Positions 22,491 to 34,600 of a DNA stretch of 64,000 bases are shown here, in pieces. How positions within the stretch are numbered: the stretch's first letter is position 1; every line of letters starts with the position of its first letter. Source of the DNA: Hyposmocoma kahamanoa (lineage: Eukaryota; Arthropoda; Insecta; Lepidoptera; Cosmopterigidae). Both the position numbers and the translations under genes were made by a program. Location: NCBI RefSeq assembly GCF_003589595.1, contig NW_020654810.1:8705084-8769083 (forward strand), read 5' to 3'. The notes under the pieces are model-generated. The model was not told the DNA's origin. It ran no database searches and saw only the letters and a program-made list of their open reading frames with translations.

Positions 22491-25400
22491 TTATGTTTTG
22501 TTGGCCCTCCTGGCCATTACCCAAAAATACATCGAGGGTAGCGAATGTCTGAGCAAAATCGTTACTTTCGGTATAAATTGGCTCAAGACCAATTCTTTAT
22601 CTTTCCTGACAATGGATTCCAACATTTTACGCGCTGTATACTCTGGACTGAACCCAGCAGCAGTATTTGGGTCCATAACTGCAAAGAAAAACATTTACTT
22701 TTTACATTATTTTAAACTGCTACAACAAGAAAACAAATTAACTTTACTGTCATATACCTGTACACTTTTATAGTACATATCAGAAAGAAATTAAGGTCAT
22801 TGATAAAAGTTGTTACATAAAATTTACCACTTGATATTATAAAAAATTATAACTAACACACATTGCGATTTAGGCTCGAAATGAATTAAAATGATTGAGC
22901 TCTGCAATTTTGCCTTACAAAACTACAGTGTCCTACAAAGAACATTCACTCGCGAAACAACCGCCCAAAAACACTTCAGCAATTTCAGTAAAAACTACAA
23001 TACTTAACGCGCACTATAAGTTTCCGGAACTTACATAAACAATATTTAAAAAGTAATTACAACATTTGAAAATGGAACTCTTTGGCTGTAAAATACAGTT
23101 TGTTTACGACTGTCACTTGTTTTTACATTGTGGCGTCATTTTGGAAATTGGTTGTCTACATCACCATGGATTTAAATCGTGAAAATTTTCGTAGTATGAT
23201 TTTCTACGGCTTTAAGTGTAAGTGAACAGCTCAGCGGAGCTTCGCTCGGCTTCTAACTGCTTTTGGCGATGAAGCACCATGCAAGACGATTATTTATAGC
23301 TGGTGTGCAGAATTCAAACGCGGTCGTGTGAATCTCAGTGACGAATTTCGTGATGATCGCCCGTCCACTGCCGTAAACAACAAAAACATCGATTCTTTGC
23401 GCCGTATGATCAAAACAGACAGGCATATGCCATACCATGAGATTCGAGCATCTTTAGGCATAGGCATGAGTCAAATACAATCATTACTACACAAACATTT
23501 GGGTGTGAAAAAGCTGTGCTCTCGGTGGATCCCACACAATTTGACTAAGGCTCAAAAAACGGAACGCGTCACTTAGTGCAATGCCATGCTTACCAGATTC
23601 AACGAAGGGGCGTCAAATTTGGTGTGGGACATAGCAACAGGTGACGAAACATGGATTTATAGTTACGATCCCAAAACAAAGCAGCAATCGAGCGTATGGG
23701 TCGTCGAGATGAGCTGAAACCAACTAAAGTGGAGCACAACCAAAGTGCATCTAAGCGGATGATTGCTTCTTTTTTTAAAAAAATTGGACATGTGGCTACT
23801 GTCGCTTTGGAGAATCATTGTACCGTGAATAGTGATTGGTAATCAACCATTTGTTTGCCGGAAGGTATTGACAAACTCCGTAAAAATAACCATAAATGCC
23901 GTATCATCTGCACCACGACAATGCCAGTTCTCACATGGCCAGACAGACAAATGAATTTTTGAAGGTGAACAACGTTGACCTTATGAGCCAGCCCGCGTAC
24001 AGTCCCGACCTGGCACCTTGTGACTTTTATTTATTTCCAAAAATTAAGAACCAAATCACCTGAAAGGGCTGTTGAAGAGTATGAAAAATATGTTTCAGAG
24101 ATTGTCACATTGTTGGATGAGTGGCATAAATATTTTCAAAATTGGTTCATTCGTATGAAAAAGTGCATTAATCCTAACGGAGAATATTTTGAGGAACAAT
24201 AAATTCATTTCTGACCATTTATAGTATTTTTTCTTATTCATTCCGGAAAGTTATAGTGCGCCCCGCATATTGTACTAAAATTTCCAGAATATTCTTCACA
24301 GGATCTTGAAAATTTCCTACAATTCAACTACAATTGAACTACAATTCAATTTTTTTATGTGTTCGAATTTTGTTATATTTGCCACAGTGATTGGCTATTT
24401 CTATCACAAAAGTTCCTGGCATGAACTGTGATTCAAATACAGAAAAGCATTACCTGCATGAGGCTCCCCACTGCCAGATAAAGCGTGAAGCGACACGGCA
24501 GTCCTGACATATCCAGGGCTCATAACAGTCACATCAATATTGTGCTGTTTCATCTCAGCTCTTAGGGAATCCCCAAAAGCCTGCATTGCGTGTTTTGATG
24601 CTGCATATGCTGAACGATCAGGAATTGCTATGAGACCTTGTACTGAGCTTACAAAGACTATGTGACCACTTCTTCTTTCCACCATCTTAGGTAGAGCAGC
24701 TGAAATTTTTTGTTATATAGTGTTTAATTAGGTAGGTAACAAACTAAATATTTACACTTGTACAAAACATGCAAAGACTGAAATAAAACTTATGTATAGT
24801 AAAAAAAACTATACAATTTAATGTAAATATGTTTCTCTTTAGATGGGAAGACGATCTTAAATATGTTGCTAGAGGAGCATAGAAGCAAATAGCAAAAGAT
24901 AGGGAGAAATGGAAATCTCTGGAAGAAGTCTATGTCTTAGGACAAGCTGAAGGTACCGAGTCAATAAAATTGAGTAATAATAAGTAATATATAATAAGTA
25001 CACATGTCATTCAATGTTTCTGTGCTAGATAAGTTAGTAAGTTATCAGCAATAATAGTTATAAAAAAAAAAAAAAAATAATGTTTCTCTTTGAATTCCTA
25101 GTCAATAGTCATAAAGAATTTTGATCTTTGTTTCTATAAAACTGACTTAAACCTATGTATGTTGTGAAGTTTTAAATAATTAATTTATTTTAATTATATT
25201 AAGCACATTCAATAATAAAGTATGATACTTCATGATATGATATGATATCATGAGATATGATAATCTAAAATGTTTTATTACAATTCTAGTATTGTTGCCT
25301 ATTCTATTTCAAATTCTAGAAGATATCATTAGACCATTTCAGAGTTATATAAGCAACTTATGAGTCTGTAAAATTACATTATATTATAAATAAAATATAC

Positions 25401-27389
25401 AAAGGGCACAACATTTAGCGGGTGATACCTTTAGTCAACACAACAGCTCCAAAGTAGTTAACAGACATAATTTTCTTGTCCACTTCAAATTTAGTATGCA
25501 GTATGGCGCCTCTGTGAGATATGCCTCCATTGTTGATTAGTATGTCAATACGGCCACACATATCATAAACTTTTTGAATAAAACCTTCTAGGGTCTCAAG
25601 ATCGCTAAGATCCAGTAGTATTACCACTGGCTCTTCTGTTGGCAGGGTCTGTAATAAAACAAATTGTATAATATAGATGTGTTTCAGCATGCATAAATAT
25701 AGTTTATGAAACCAAATGAGTATGGAAATATGAAGTATGATTGAATTGAAACTCGAAAAAATCTTTATTTCACCAGTTAACAAATTATTTAAACTAATTA
25801 AATCCTACTACTCATTTGTAAGGCACATTTCCCTGAAAAAATGAGTAAAAATTCTAGTGGTTGCTCTTTGTATATTGACTTTATTCACATTTATCAAACA
25901 CAATACTTATTTCTAACACTAATATCATATGAATCTGAAAGAGCTAAACAGATCATTACTATGGATTTTTGTCATATAAATAAGCAGAAGCAATAAAACA
26001 AAAATTTTGTACAAAGTTTATGAGGTTTAGAAGTATAGCTAAACAATAGCTATACTTTTAAACCTCGTAAACTGACATTTTTAATAGTAACTGGAATCTT
26101 ACGATGCACTGCCACTTAAATTAGTGTATGATTTTGTGAATACTATAGTCATGAACTGCCAGTTTATTTTTTTCCTCACTTCACACTGTCTATAACTATT
26201 TTACATCAAAAAAATTATTAATCTTCTAAACATAAATTGTAACAAAGTTATTTCTTTAGATTTATCTCTTAGAGACAAACTGGGGCTCAGTTTGTCTGAG
26301 CCTGTAAAATTGACCTAACAGCATGTCACAGGCCAAAGATTCTGTTAATATTGGCGGTATTATCAAAAGCAAAATGTTGATTATATAGATAGGTCTAAGA
26401 ATAGTCAAACATATAAAGCACAATCTGCTTACCTAACAATTCAATACAATACACTTGCAAAAAAGAGCAATATAAAAGGCATGGATTAACAAGGGACCTT
26501 GTAACCAGGTAGATATTTTATTAAGAAAACTGTGCTATGTAAGTGTTATTTTCTGACTTTAATAAATTATATAAATAAATAACAATTATTGTGAAATCAA
26601 ATTCATCTCATTATTGTGCAATAGATGCGCGCTTAATGTAGGTTGAGGATGTCACTCATTTTTATGAGGAGTTTTTTAAACCTTCTTCAATATGAAAGTT
26701 TCATCATAATGCTTTCCTGCACTGTTACACATAATTTAATTAGTAATGTTATGAAAAATTTATAAATAACTTAGTTAACAATTTTTTTACTCTATACTCA
26801 CTAAGTTTTTGGAGATGAGATCATTTTTGACCCGATTGAGTTCAGTCTCCCTGCGAGCAGCCAAAACTACCTTGCTTCCCTGTTCATAGAAAGCATGAGC
26901 TAGTGCCTCTCCAATGCCTGAACTTGCACCAGTTATAACTACCACCTGAAAATTTTAATTACTTTTTCTACTAGTTTGTGACATTTTTTATCTGATGAAA
27001 CAATGTATAGACAGAGTAGGTACCACATTATTAAATCACATAATACTGTTAGTCAATGAAAAATGTAACAAGATAGTATTGTACCATATGTATAACAAAT
27101 GCTTACTATGACCTTTTGTAACAGATAGTGTAATGTAAGGTTATAACATAACTGTACATCAGTGAGATGTGATACTTTGAGAATCAAAGTGAATATCACA
27201 CTAAGTATCCAAAGCTACTTTTATATTTGAGTATAAATCAAAACTTACCTTTCCTTCTAAAGCGGCTCTAAGCCGTCTTTGGGTACTTCTACATAAATTA
27301 AACATTATATTTATCACACCAACAGTTAACGGTATCCCCAAGTATTTGAAGTACCAAGAAGCGGAAACAAGACTAGAACGCGGAGTCAT
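22491..27389 (-). CDS. DHRS7B: DHRS7B-like short-chain dehydrogenase/reductase
   Basis: A classical SDR oxidoreductase, NAD(P)H-dependent, of the membrane-anchored DHRS7/7B type; mammalian DHRS7B is linked to acyl-DHAP reduction in ether-lipid synthesis. Five exons in transcript order: 27249-27389, 26802-26945, 25429-25648, 24454-24699, 22491-22678; 939 nt, 312 residues, phases consistent. Visible SDR landmarks: an N-terminal hydrophobic anchor (about residues 12-32), TGASSGIG at 52-59 (cofactor site), DLSD at 108-111, NNGG at 134-137 in place of the usual NNAG, catalytic serine within FVSSVQG (186/187), Tyr200 and Lys204 of YAASK, and SPGYVRT. The C-terminus ([16 protein letters not shown]) resembles DHRS7B more than DHRS7. 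The last intron (22679-24453) carries a dead mariner in opposite orientation. DHRS7 or DHRS7C cannot be fully excluded. Confidence 0.9.
23007..24267 (+). mobile_element. mariner transposon (Tc1/mariner superfamily), full-length, inactive
   Basis: A mariner copy of about 1.26 kb sits in the last intron of the DHRS7B-like gene, opposite to the gene. Near-identical terminal inverted repeats are seen: left GCGCACTATAAGTTTCCGGA from about 23009 and right (reverse complement) GCGCACTATAACTTTCCGGA ending about 24261; both ends adjoin TA dinucleotides, the usual target. The outermost few bases do not match well, so the exact ends are uncertain by a few nucleotides. Confidence 0.88.
23166..24202 (+). 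pseudogene. mariner transposase, broken by stops and frameshifts
   Basis: Begins [17 protein letters not shown], then an in-frame TGA, then the helix-turn-helix region ([29 protein letters not shown]), a TAG at about 23574, the first catalytic Asp in [11 protein letters not shown], and after frameshifts the second and third catalytic positions in [10 protein letters not shown] and [14 protein letters not shown]. The last two Asp are separated by 34 residues, the D34D spacing of mariner. At least four disruptions make it non-functional. Confidence 0.87.
24893..25428. other. Intron 3 of the DHRS7B-like gene
   Basis: The intron spans 24700-25428. AT-rich, A-run at 25059-25077 and a GATATGATATC-rich stretch at 25233-25262. 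No gene inside. Confidence 0.5.
26016..26072. repeat. 25-bp inverted repeat in intron 2 of the DHRS7B-like gene
   Basis: Arms 26016-26040 and 26048-26072 with 2 mismatches (both tolerated as GU in RNA), loop 7 nt. Confidence 0.8.
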
Positions 27390-28146
27390 ATTTAAATTAG
27401 AATACCGGTTTCCAACAAATTTAATACTTGTAATTACGACTCACTGGATTTGGGTTATTACTGATTACAAACAGTTATCGAATATTTGTATTTTGCAAAT
27501 TTTGAAGGGCCCTGCAGGTAGACTTTCGTCTTGCAGATTTCTTTATTTACACAAGTGTACACAAGTTTCCTACTGTAACGTTACATTATACATAACTGTC
27601 CTTAAATCTAGGTGGGTATTAAAAATCGACGGGGCTACGACTTGGCCACCGACAAATAAATTCGAAATATGCAATTTACTAAATAAACTTTTCTTATATT
27701 TTTTCAAAAAAATATGAGTGTCAAAAATACTGTCACCGAAAAAGTTCATCGCATAGACTAATATATAATACTGGAGATAGACTGGCAACTGTCATTTCTT
27801 GACGCTGAGCGGCATCTATACGCTAAGCGGAGTACTAAATGACGTATATATAGCTACGTATCTATAGATAGGATATCATTCAATCATTTGATAATAATAA
27901 ATACTTAAAACTTGCATGTTTTCATTGTTCTCGAAATATCAAAGGTATTCACGACTGCAATAAGAGATTAACTACTTTACTACAGAAAATGAAGTAAATG
28001 ATTCTATACAAGTCGGTCAAACAAGTATAATATTTCGAGAACCATAAAAACACCCAAGTTTTAAGTATTTATTAGTACCAAATAATAAAAAAGTGTATGT
28101 AGTTAGGAACAGAGATAAATAAAACATATTAAGGTATTGATTTTTT
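27390..28146. other. Spacer between the DHRS7B-like and THAP genes
   Basis: Both genes are on the minus strand, so this holds the DHRS7B promoter and the THAP 3' end. No clear motif; short open frames on both strands have no recognisable product. Confidence 0.4.
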
Positions 28147-29136
28147 TTAAACATTTATTTGTACACCGGTTTGCCGTTCTCGTTTTCTACCCTTTTTTTT
28201 ATTATAATGTTCTCGAGCCCGTACGATAATGCGGTCCATTTCACTATCTGTTTTGGAAAAATTATAAAAGCTCTTGCCAGTAAGGACATTGCTGACTTCT
28301 CTGCACCAATTGTTTACGAAGAACACAACACTTTTATTCCATAAATACTTAGATAGTGTATTTTTCACATCTACAAAGTGCCGTCGACAAATTCTTCGGG
28401 TTTTGTAGATAGTGTTGTTGTCCAGGCTCGCAATACCACCTCCAATGATCTTGACCCAATTTTCAAACCTTACTGCATCTTTCTCAGGATTTGGAAAGTA
28501 ATGTAGAGGTACACCTGAAAAAAAAATTAAAATTACTTGTACCGATACGCAATTTATTGACTATGAGTAGGTAATAATTCTTTACGTAAAAATATCAATG
28601 CTTGAAAGGCAAAATGGGATAAGCGACACGACACAAAATTTGCAAGAGAGCCATAAAATCGGCGAAACTATAAAAAAAATAATCACCATAACTTTTCTTG
28701 AATACTAATTTTTGAAACAAAGCTTTATATTATTTTAAAAAATTAGTCTCTAAGAAAAATTATGTGAATTTCATTCAATATTTCCGAGGTAGAAGGCTCT
28801 CTTAAGTTTCTTTCTTGTCGCTTATTCCATTTTGCCTTTCGAGCATCGATATAGTTGTAGTTATTTGTTATATCTGTGTATATTTCTTAAACCTTTAAAC
28901 TCATTAAAAATGTCCGATAAATAAGATACCCTTTAGAAATTCATCGTTTTTTATTGATATAAAGATATCTTCTGACAGATTTATGTACATATCGATATGT
29001 TTAAGTTACCAGAGTAGGTACAGAATAATTGAAGATACAGATATGACATGAGGTTTAATTTTTAAATAACATAATTACACTTACCACCCTTTGCTACGAC
29101 CAGACACCCAGGAACACAACAGACGTCTCGAGGCAT
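28147..29136 (-). CDS. Small THAP-domain protein
   Basis: Two exons: 29085-29136 (MPRDVCCVPGCLVVAKG plus one base) and 28147-28514, spliced GT-AG; 420 nt, 139 residues. The THAP zinc finger (C2CH, sequence-specific DNA binding, related to the P-element transposase DNA-binding domain) is visible: Cys7 (or Cys6), Cys11, then HYFPNP, Trp37, and Cys60-x2-His63 in CRRHF. The ATG at 29136 precedes the first Cys pair as is typical for THAP proteins, where the finger starts at residue 4-6. After the finger there are only about 75 residues ending in a basic stretch (NKKKGRKRERQ); no transposase catalytic region or coiled coil is obvious. The intron holds a 259-bp MITE. Specific orthologue not recognised; further exons beyond the stop are not needed. 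Confidence 0.8.
28593..28851. mobile_element. MITE with ~38-bp terminal inverted repeats in the THAP gene intron
   Basis: Left end starts TATCAATGCTTGAAAGGC and the reverse complement of the right end starts TATCGATGCTCGAAAGGC; both continue AAAATGG(G/A)ATAAGCGACA. Roughly 35 of 39 positions match. The interior is AT-rich with no coding potential. Superfamily not determined. Confidence 0.7.
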
Positions 29137-30035
29137 TGTGTAAAACGTTCAACTATTACTACACTGAGATATATGGTCCAAACTCCGTAGGGAGGGCCTA
29201 TCTTATGTATGTAACAAACACTTACACAATAGACACAGTCAATACTGAAATGATGGTATTTCGGAATATTATACGGAGGAACTGAAGCTCAACTCAACGT
29301 AAATATCAATAAAACACCAAAATTACGAGAAAATTGCGCACGAGTATACAAACACAACGGCAGAAAATTTTCTTGTGACGTTTAGTATGTGTTGCCATAA
29401 TTTGCTAACAGATAATAACCCTATCATTCCAAAATTATCAAACATAAAAATAAAATAAATTATTTATAAATGAATTATTGCCGTTTTAAGCATAACTTCT
29501 GGTTCCTACAGATCAACCAGAAGTTATGTTAAGTTATATTATTAAATTATCTAAGAAAAATAGCATAATTGACAATTTATGTAATGTACTAAAATGTATA
29601 ACGCGAGAAAGTGGTATCACTGATAAAAATAGTTCCCCGCGTACGGGATAGATGGCGTGCATCTTGAAAAAAAATTTTTGTTCTTAAGTTACCAGGGCAT
29701 GGTTCATCGTACTCTAGGCTCTAGGGCTGTACCTTAGATAATGAAGGGTTGTACATATAAAAAACGTAGTACCTCATATTAGTTTGTGATATAAAATTAT
29801 TTTTAGGCCAGATTTTTTTTAATATAGACATTATGTTTCTGCCTAGCGTTGACTCAGAAATACCATGGAAAATTATCTACAAAGAATCCAGAATAAAATG
29901 GAACTTTGAAACTAAATAATTATAAAAAAAGAACGTATCTAGTGTTGGGTCATGGACACCATTTTGAAAAAATCATGTTTTTCATCATAGAGTTGAAGAC
30001 TAAACTTTATTACGAGAGATTGTAAACTAAACCTC
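29137..30035. other. Upstream region of the THAP gene
   Basis: Includes a 14-bp inverted repeat (29491-29504 and 29515-29528, CATAACTTCTGGTT). No gene. Confidence 0.4.
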
Positions 30036-30207
30036 AGGTTCGTATTCTAGAACGGGAGTTCTCAATGCTCAAGTCAGGACTTGAGTATGATTCAAGGCAC
30101 TAGAAATCATACTCAAGTCCATGCCATTAGGGTCGTATTTCCAATGCTTGAAATCATACTCAAGTCTGCTCAAATCCTGACTTGAGCATTGAGTAGAAAA
30201 CGATCCT
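30036..30207. mobile_element. MITE family F copy
   Basis: Diverged fold-back: TTCGTATTCTAGAAC at the left, GCATTGAGTAGAAAACGATC at the right, with inner GACTTGAGTATGATT and ATTAGGGTCGTATTTCCA motifs shared with the copies at 48164, 52913 and 62655. Confidence 0.75.
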
Positions 30208-30657
30208 TTAGTCTAGTAGTCGTATTTCAAAATACCTTCTGACATTTCTTGAAGCTTAATTCCTTTTTTTCTTCACCTTGAGCTTAGTACGTGATGTGTT
30301 TTAATATTCCTAATGCAGGATTTTGTCCTGCAGGAAAAACTCTCGTGTGCCAATTTTGTATTGTTTTGGAGAAAACTTACCTCAAAGTTCTTAAATTTTT
30401 GTACTTAGAAATTATAAAAAAAATTAAATCTCAAAAAATAATAATAATACTAAATATTTATGAACTTCAATTTAACAGGAACTTAAAACAATATTCGTTC
30501 AGCTTTGTCGCTTTCCTAAAATGCAAGCATAGTTCCAAAAAAAAAATCCATAAAATGGTTACAATTTCTTTTCTGTTATTTCACGTTAGTAACACCCAAA
30601 AATCATTTAAAAAAAACAGTTACCCATACAAACTGTTCTCACGAAAAAAAAAACACG

Positions 30658-30885
30658 GTACAGGGTCAAGAACGCATCAAGCTTGACACTTAAGATTTAA
30701 ATCCAACTCTATGCCGCTTTCGATAAGAACGGTCCAAAGTGTCAATCTTGACGTGCTCTTGACGTACAGGGTCAAGAGCACATCAAGCTTGACACTTAAG
30801 CCTTAAATCCAACTCTATGCCGCTTATGTTAAAAACAGTCCAAAGTACATACAAAGTGTCAAGATTGATGTGCTCTTGACTGTAC
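30658..30885. repeat. Tandem pair of ~115-bp fold-back units
   Basis: Two units (30658-30767 and 30764-30885), each starting GTACAGGGTCAAGA and ending with the inverse (TGCTCTTGACNGTAC), and sharing CCAACTCTATGCCGCTT in the middle. Each unit can fold on itself. Confidence 0.75.
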
Positions 30886-31567
30886 TTCGGCAATATGCGT
30901 ATCTATATTTTTGCTGCAATAATTTTTCAAATATTTTTCTTAAACAACTGTTTGAATTTTTTTGGATAATTATGTGAAAATGTGAATGGCATATATTTTA
31001 CGAGGGAAGCATCTGGCCATAGACAAGTAAGCATTTTCAGCATATTGCATAGTAAAACTAACTGGCAACACCAATACTAAAATCCACAAATTTCTTGATT
31101 ACGATGTGGGATTATGTTTGATTTGCCCTGAATAATTTAGTAAAATAGTTTCATAATGTTTCAGTGAGTATTTAACGACAATTCTATGTGGACAACAACT
31201 GCAGTGCTCTAAAATACATTTCCTTCACTTGGCTGGGAGTGTCGCTCTGATGCGCTGACCTTCGTTTTGATGCACAACGCACAACAAAGCATCAAATTGA
31301 CGGCTGCCCCATTTTCACAACAATCTTTCGATTTGTTATTACTTATATATTTGTGCAATGTGCATCTTATGATACATCGTCGGGAGATTAACACTGGAAT
31401 TTATGTGCTGTGGTACATATGTGAGAAGCTAAACGATAATGGAATCGGCGGCTACGCAAACATCCATTGCAGTGTGTCACAGTCACAGTACAACAGTGAA
31501 GACTTTCTTTTTAACTTCTAGCGGACCTGGAAAAAAGTAATACCGTATTGATAGAACAACAATCAAA
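30886..31567. promoter_or_regulatory. Presumed Nipped-B promoter and 5' UTR region
   Basis: The 680 bp before the Nipped-B ATG. No TATA box or DRE could be assigned with confidence; no competing gene. Confidence 0.35.
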
Positions 31568-31634
31568 ATGAACGAAAGGGACATTCCTAGTGTCCCTATC
31601 ACCACTTTAGCAGGAGTAGCCAGTTTGACTGACT
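31568..31634 (+). CDS. Nipped-B: Nipped-B exon 1 (residues 1-22)
   Basis: The ATG at 31568 opens MNERDIPSVPITTLAGVASL, the conserved N-terminus of insect Nipped-B that contacts MAU2. Donor GTAAGT follows, phase 1. The 5' UTR start is not visible. Confidence 0.93.
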
Positions 31635-34600
31635 GTAAGTGTTACTACCATAGCATACTAATTTGTATAACCCAAATGATATGATCAGTAAGCACTGCTT
31701 AGAAGGTGCTTTGTATTCAAAATTCTACTGCACAATGCTTTCTTCACATATTAAACCTTTTATTTGCAATTACATTGCAATACAATAATTATGTATAAGT
31801 AGTTTAATTGTAAAATGTAAATGTTTCCAATTTATATAGCATTATAAGGAAGTAATCAGTGTTAATAGAGCAATTTTATTTTAAATTGATGCTGACTTAT
31901 AACATTTGATAATTCACTAGATTATGGTTTTAATATAGTGCATTGTTATCCCATTAAATGCGTAAAGTAAGTAGAACACTTAAAGTTGCATTGCATGTAA
32001 TATAACACTATAGACATTCAAATGTAATAGCTTGATTATTTGAAAATAAGTGTATAAAGTATTGCCTGTTTTTATACATGAAACTGATAAATTAAATGAT
32101 ATAAGATTACTCCATAATCATAATTTATGGTCAAACATAATTAATTACTGGCATTTTAATATTATTGTTCTATATATCTGATATGAAACTTATAAAAACT
32201 GAAAATTTTGTTAGAATTTGAGGTTATGTTTTTAAAACCTTTATTGAAAGGTACTTACACACTTATTGCACACCACAATACAGTACCTTAAAAAACTATG
32301 ACTTTCTCTTGAGGTTGTTTATATTACCACCTATTTACATTATATAGCCACCTATAACTGTTACAAATTTGACTTGGCATGCAAGTGGTCATTAGAAATC
32401 AAGGATATTCGTTTTGAAGTTAAGAAACTACTGGTTCCTTGAATTACCCATAATTTTTCGTAACTAATGTATAGATTCATTTTTTATCTTTCATCCATAA
32501 TATGTAGATGAAATCAACTAATCACTTTGACTGCGCAGTAGTTCTGTACCTCAAAAAAGAATGTGAGTCCTTGGTTAACCCATTGCCACACTGTTTCCTT
32601 CACAATTTTGATTCTGTAATGTCCTAAAGCCACACGGTGTGTCTAATATGCAGCTGTGTTTTCATTCTGCATTAAAAAAAATATATAAAACATTTTATAA
32701 AAATAAAAAAAATTCTCAACAATATTGTTATTGATACATTATGTCATACTGACATAATAATCAACATCCCACTAACTTATTTTGAACATAATGTTTTCAT
32801 GCACAAAACCTTATTGTTTCAGTATTACCAGTGTTACCACTTCCAACACCTCTACCATCTACCCTTAACAATAAATCACAACTCTTCCACCCACGAGTCG
32901 CTGAAGAGGCCGCCATCTTACTTGCTACTCAAGATGACAACTTGGTTTCATTATTGCTGCAGTCTCTTATGCAAACATCTGTCCAACATATGTAAGAATC
33001 TGTTTAATATTACATATATGTTTATTATTTATTTTTAGAGAACATACATGATTTATAATTGGAGAAAAAGGTTGTTTGGTTGTTTTCTTCTTTTTACATT
33101 AAATGTCAATTTTTACAATATTTTTGATCACATGTGTGGCCACTTCACTATTTGGAATATTTCTATGGGGGATCTCTGCATGTGTTTCATCAATATTATC
33201 CTGGCCGTACTTCCCATGGGTTGGCAAGGGTACTAGTAAATAAGAAATGATTTTTTGACACATTGAGTAATTAATTTAAATAAAGTTAAATAACGCACAC
33301 ACTCATAGCCCTGCCCTAGGAAGACCCTGTATTGCGGGTGCCTTGAACACACACATAGAGAACCACAAATTACACCCAAACTCACAAGAGAAATAAATAT
33401 AGGCTATGCAAATGTTTCTCCTGGCCTGTGAATTGAACCCAGGACCTTTGCGTGACAGCCCAGCATGGTATCCGTTCAGGCACAGGGCAGTCAATTAACA
33501 CAATTAATTTCAACAAAATGATACTCGAAAGTTCAAGAATTTTTTAAATTCTATAGAAATAATTTAACACTTTTTGGGCAATGATTGTGAATGGTATTAT
33601 ACTTAAAGACATCTTTTTATACTCTTGTTAATTTCAGAGACCTCAAGGATGAAAGCATACCAAATGCAATCAGTCCTGCCCCTGAACAACAAACTCCAGA
33701 ATTATTAAAAGCTATCTTACGTGTCAACCCAACTGTGTTTGAAAATCAAAGCCAGAGAAATCACTGGGGTAACCATGTGAATACCTCAAAGTTTAATGGA
33801 TTGTCACCTTCTGCTTCTTACAACTATGCATCACACAGTAATGTCCACTCCAATCCTTCTTCACATGGTACAGCAGTGCACTCCGCCATTTTGAATCAAC
33901 AGCTCCTGGCGCCGCCTTGCCAGTCCTCTCCTCACGTGAATATGGCTTCTCCCCCTTCGCAAGCCAGGCCAGGCAGCCAAGTAAACATTACTGCTCAGAA
34001 CAATGTATCACCAGTCTGGAACCGTGGTAACTCTTCCAATGTGTACACCAGTCCAATATCAAACACGTCTACCCCACAAAATGGTGGTTTCTACAATAGC
34101 CTAATTCAGGACAGGAGTTTTGATACAAATATTGCTGAGGAGAAAGATCCATTGTCAATGTCGCCAAGAAACGTGACTGACCAGCAAAGGCTAATGATGC
34201 AATCTCAGGATAAAAGTTTTCAAGGTATGTTTGTCATCAGAAAAATACAACTTTATGCAAATTTGGATTGTAATATTATATGTACATTTAACATTACAGA
34301 TGGCAATGTGATGACTGGCCAATCGCCTGCGCAAGCTAGTGTGGCGCCGTCGCCGCTGCGCCAAGAGCCACAAGTGCCTCAACCGTCAATGGGCGCACCG
34401 TATGCGCCAACGCAACCCCAAAATACCACTGACAAGGATCCTGCGAAAGGCGCAAATTCCGTTAATAGCAGATTTCCTGTTGTCAAAATTGGACGCCTTT
34501 CTGTAAGGGTACAATAAACTTTATACATATATTTTTTTATTCAATGTGTTGTTTTTCCATAACAATCTAATGAGTTTATTCTATCTATTGCAGGAAGGGA

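Noticed and set aside
22468..22773. 101-codon plus-strand open frame
   Set aside because: It lies antisense to the last coding exon of the DHRS7B-like gene, which has clear family similarity.
30291..30686. 131-codon open frame
   Set aside because: Lys/Ile/Phe-rich low complexity typical of AT-rich DNA; overlaps the tandem fold-back unit.
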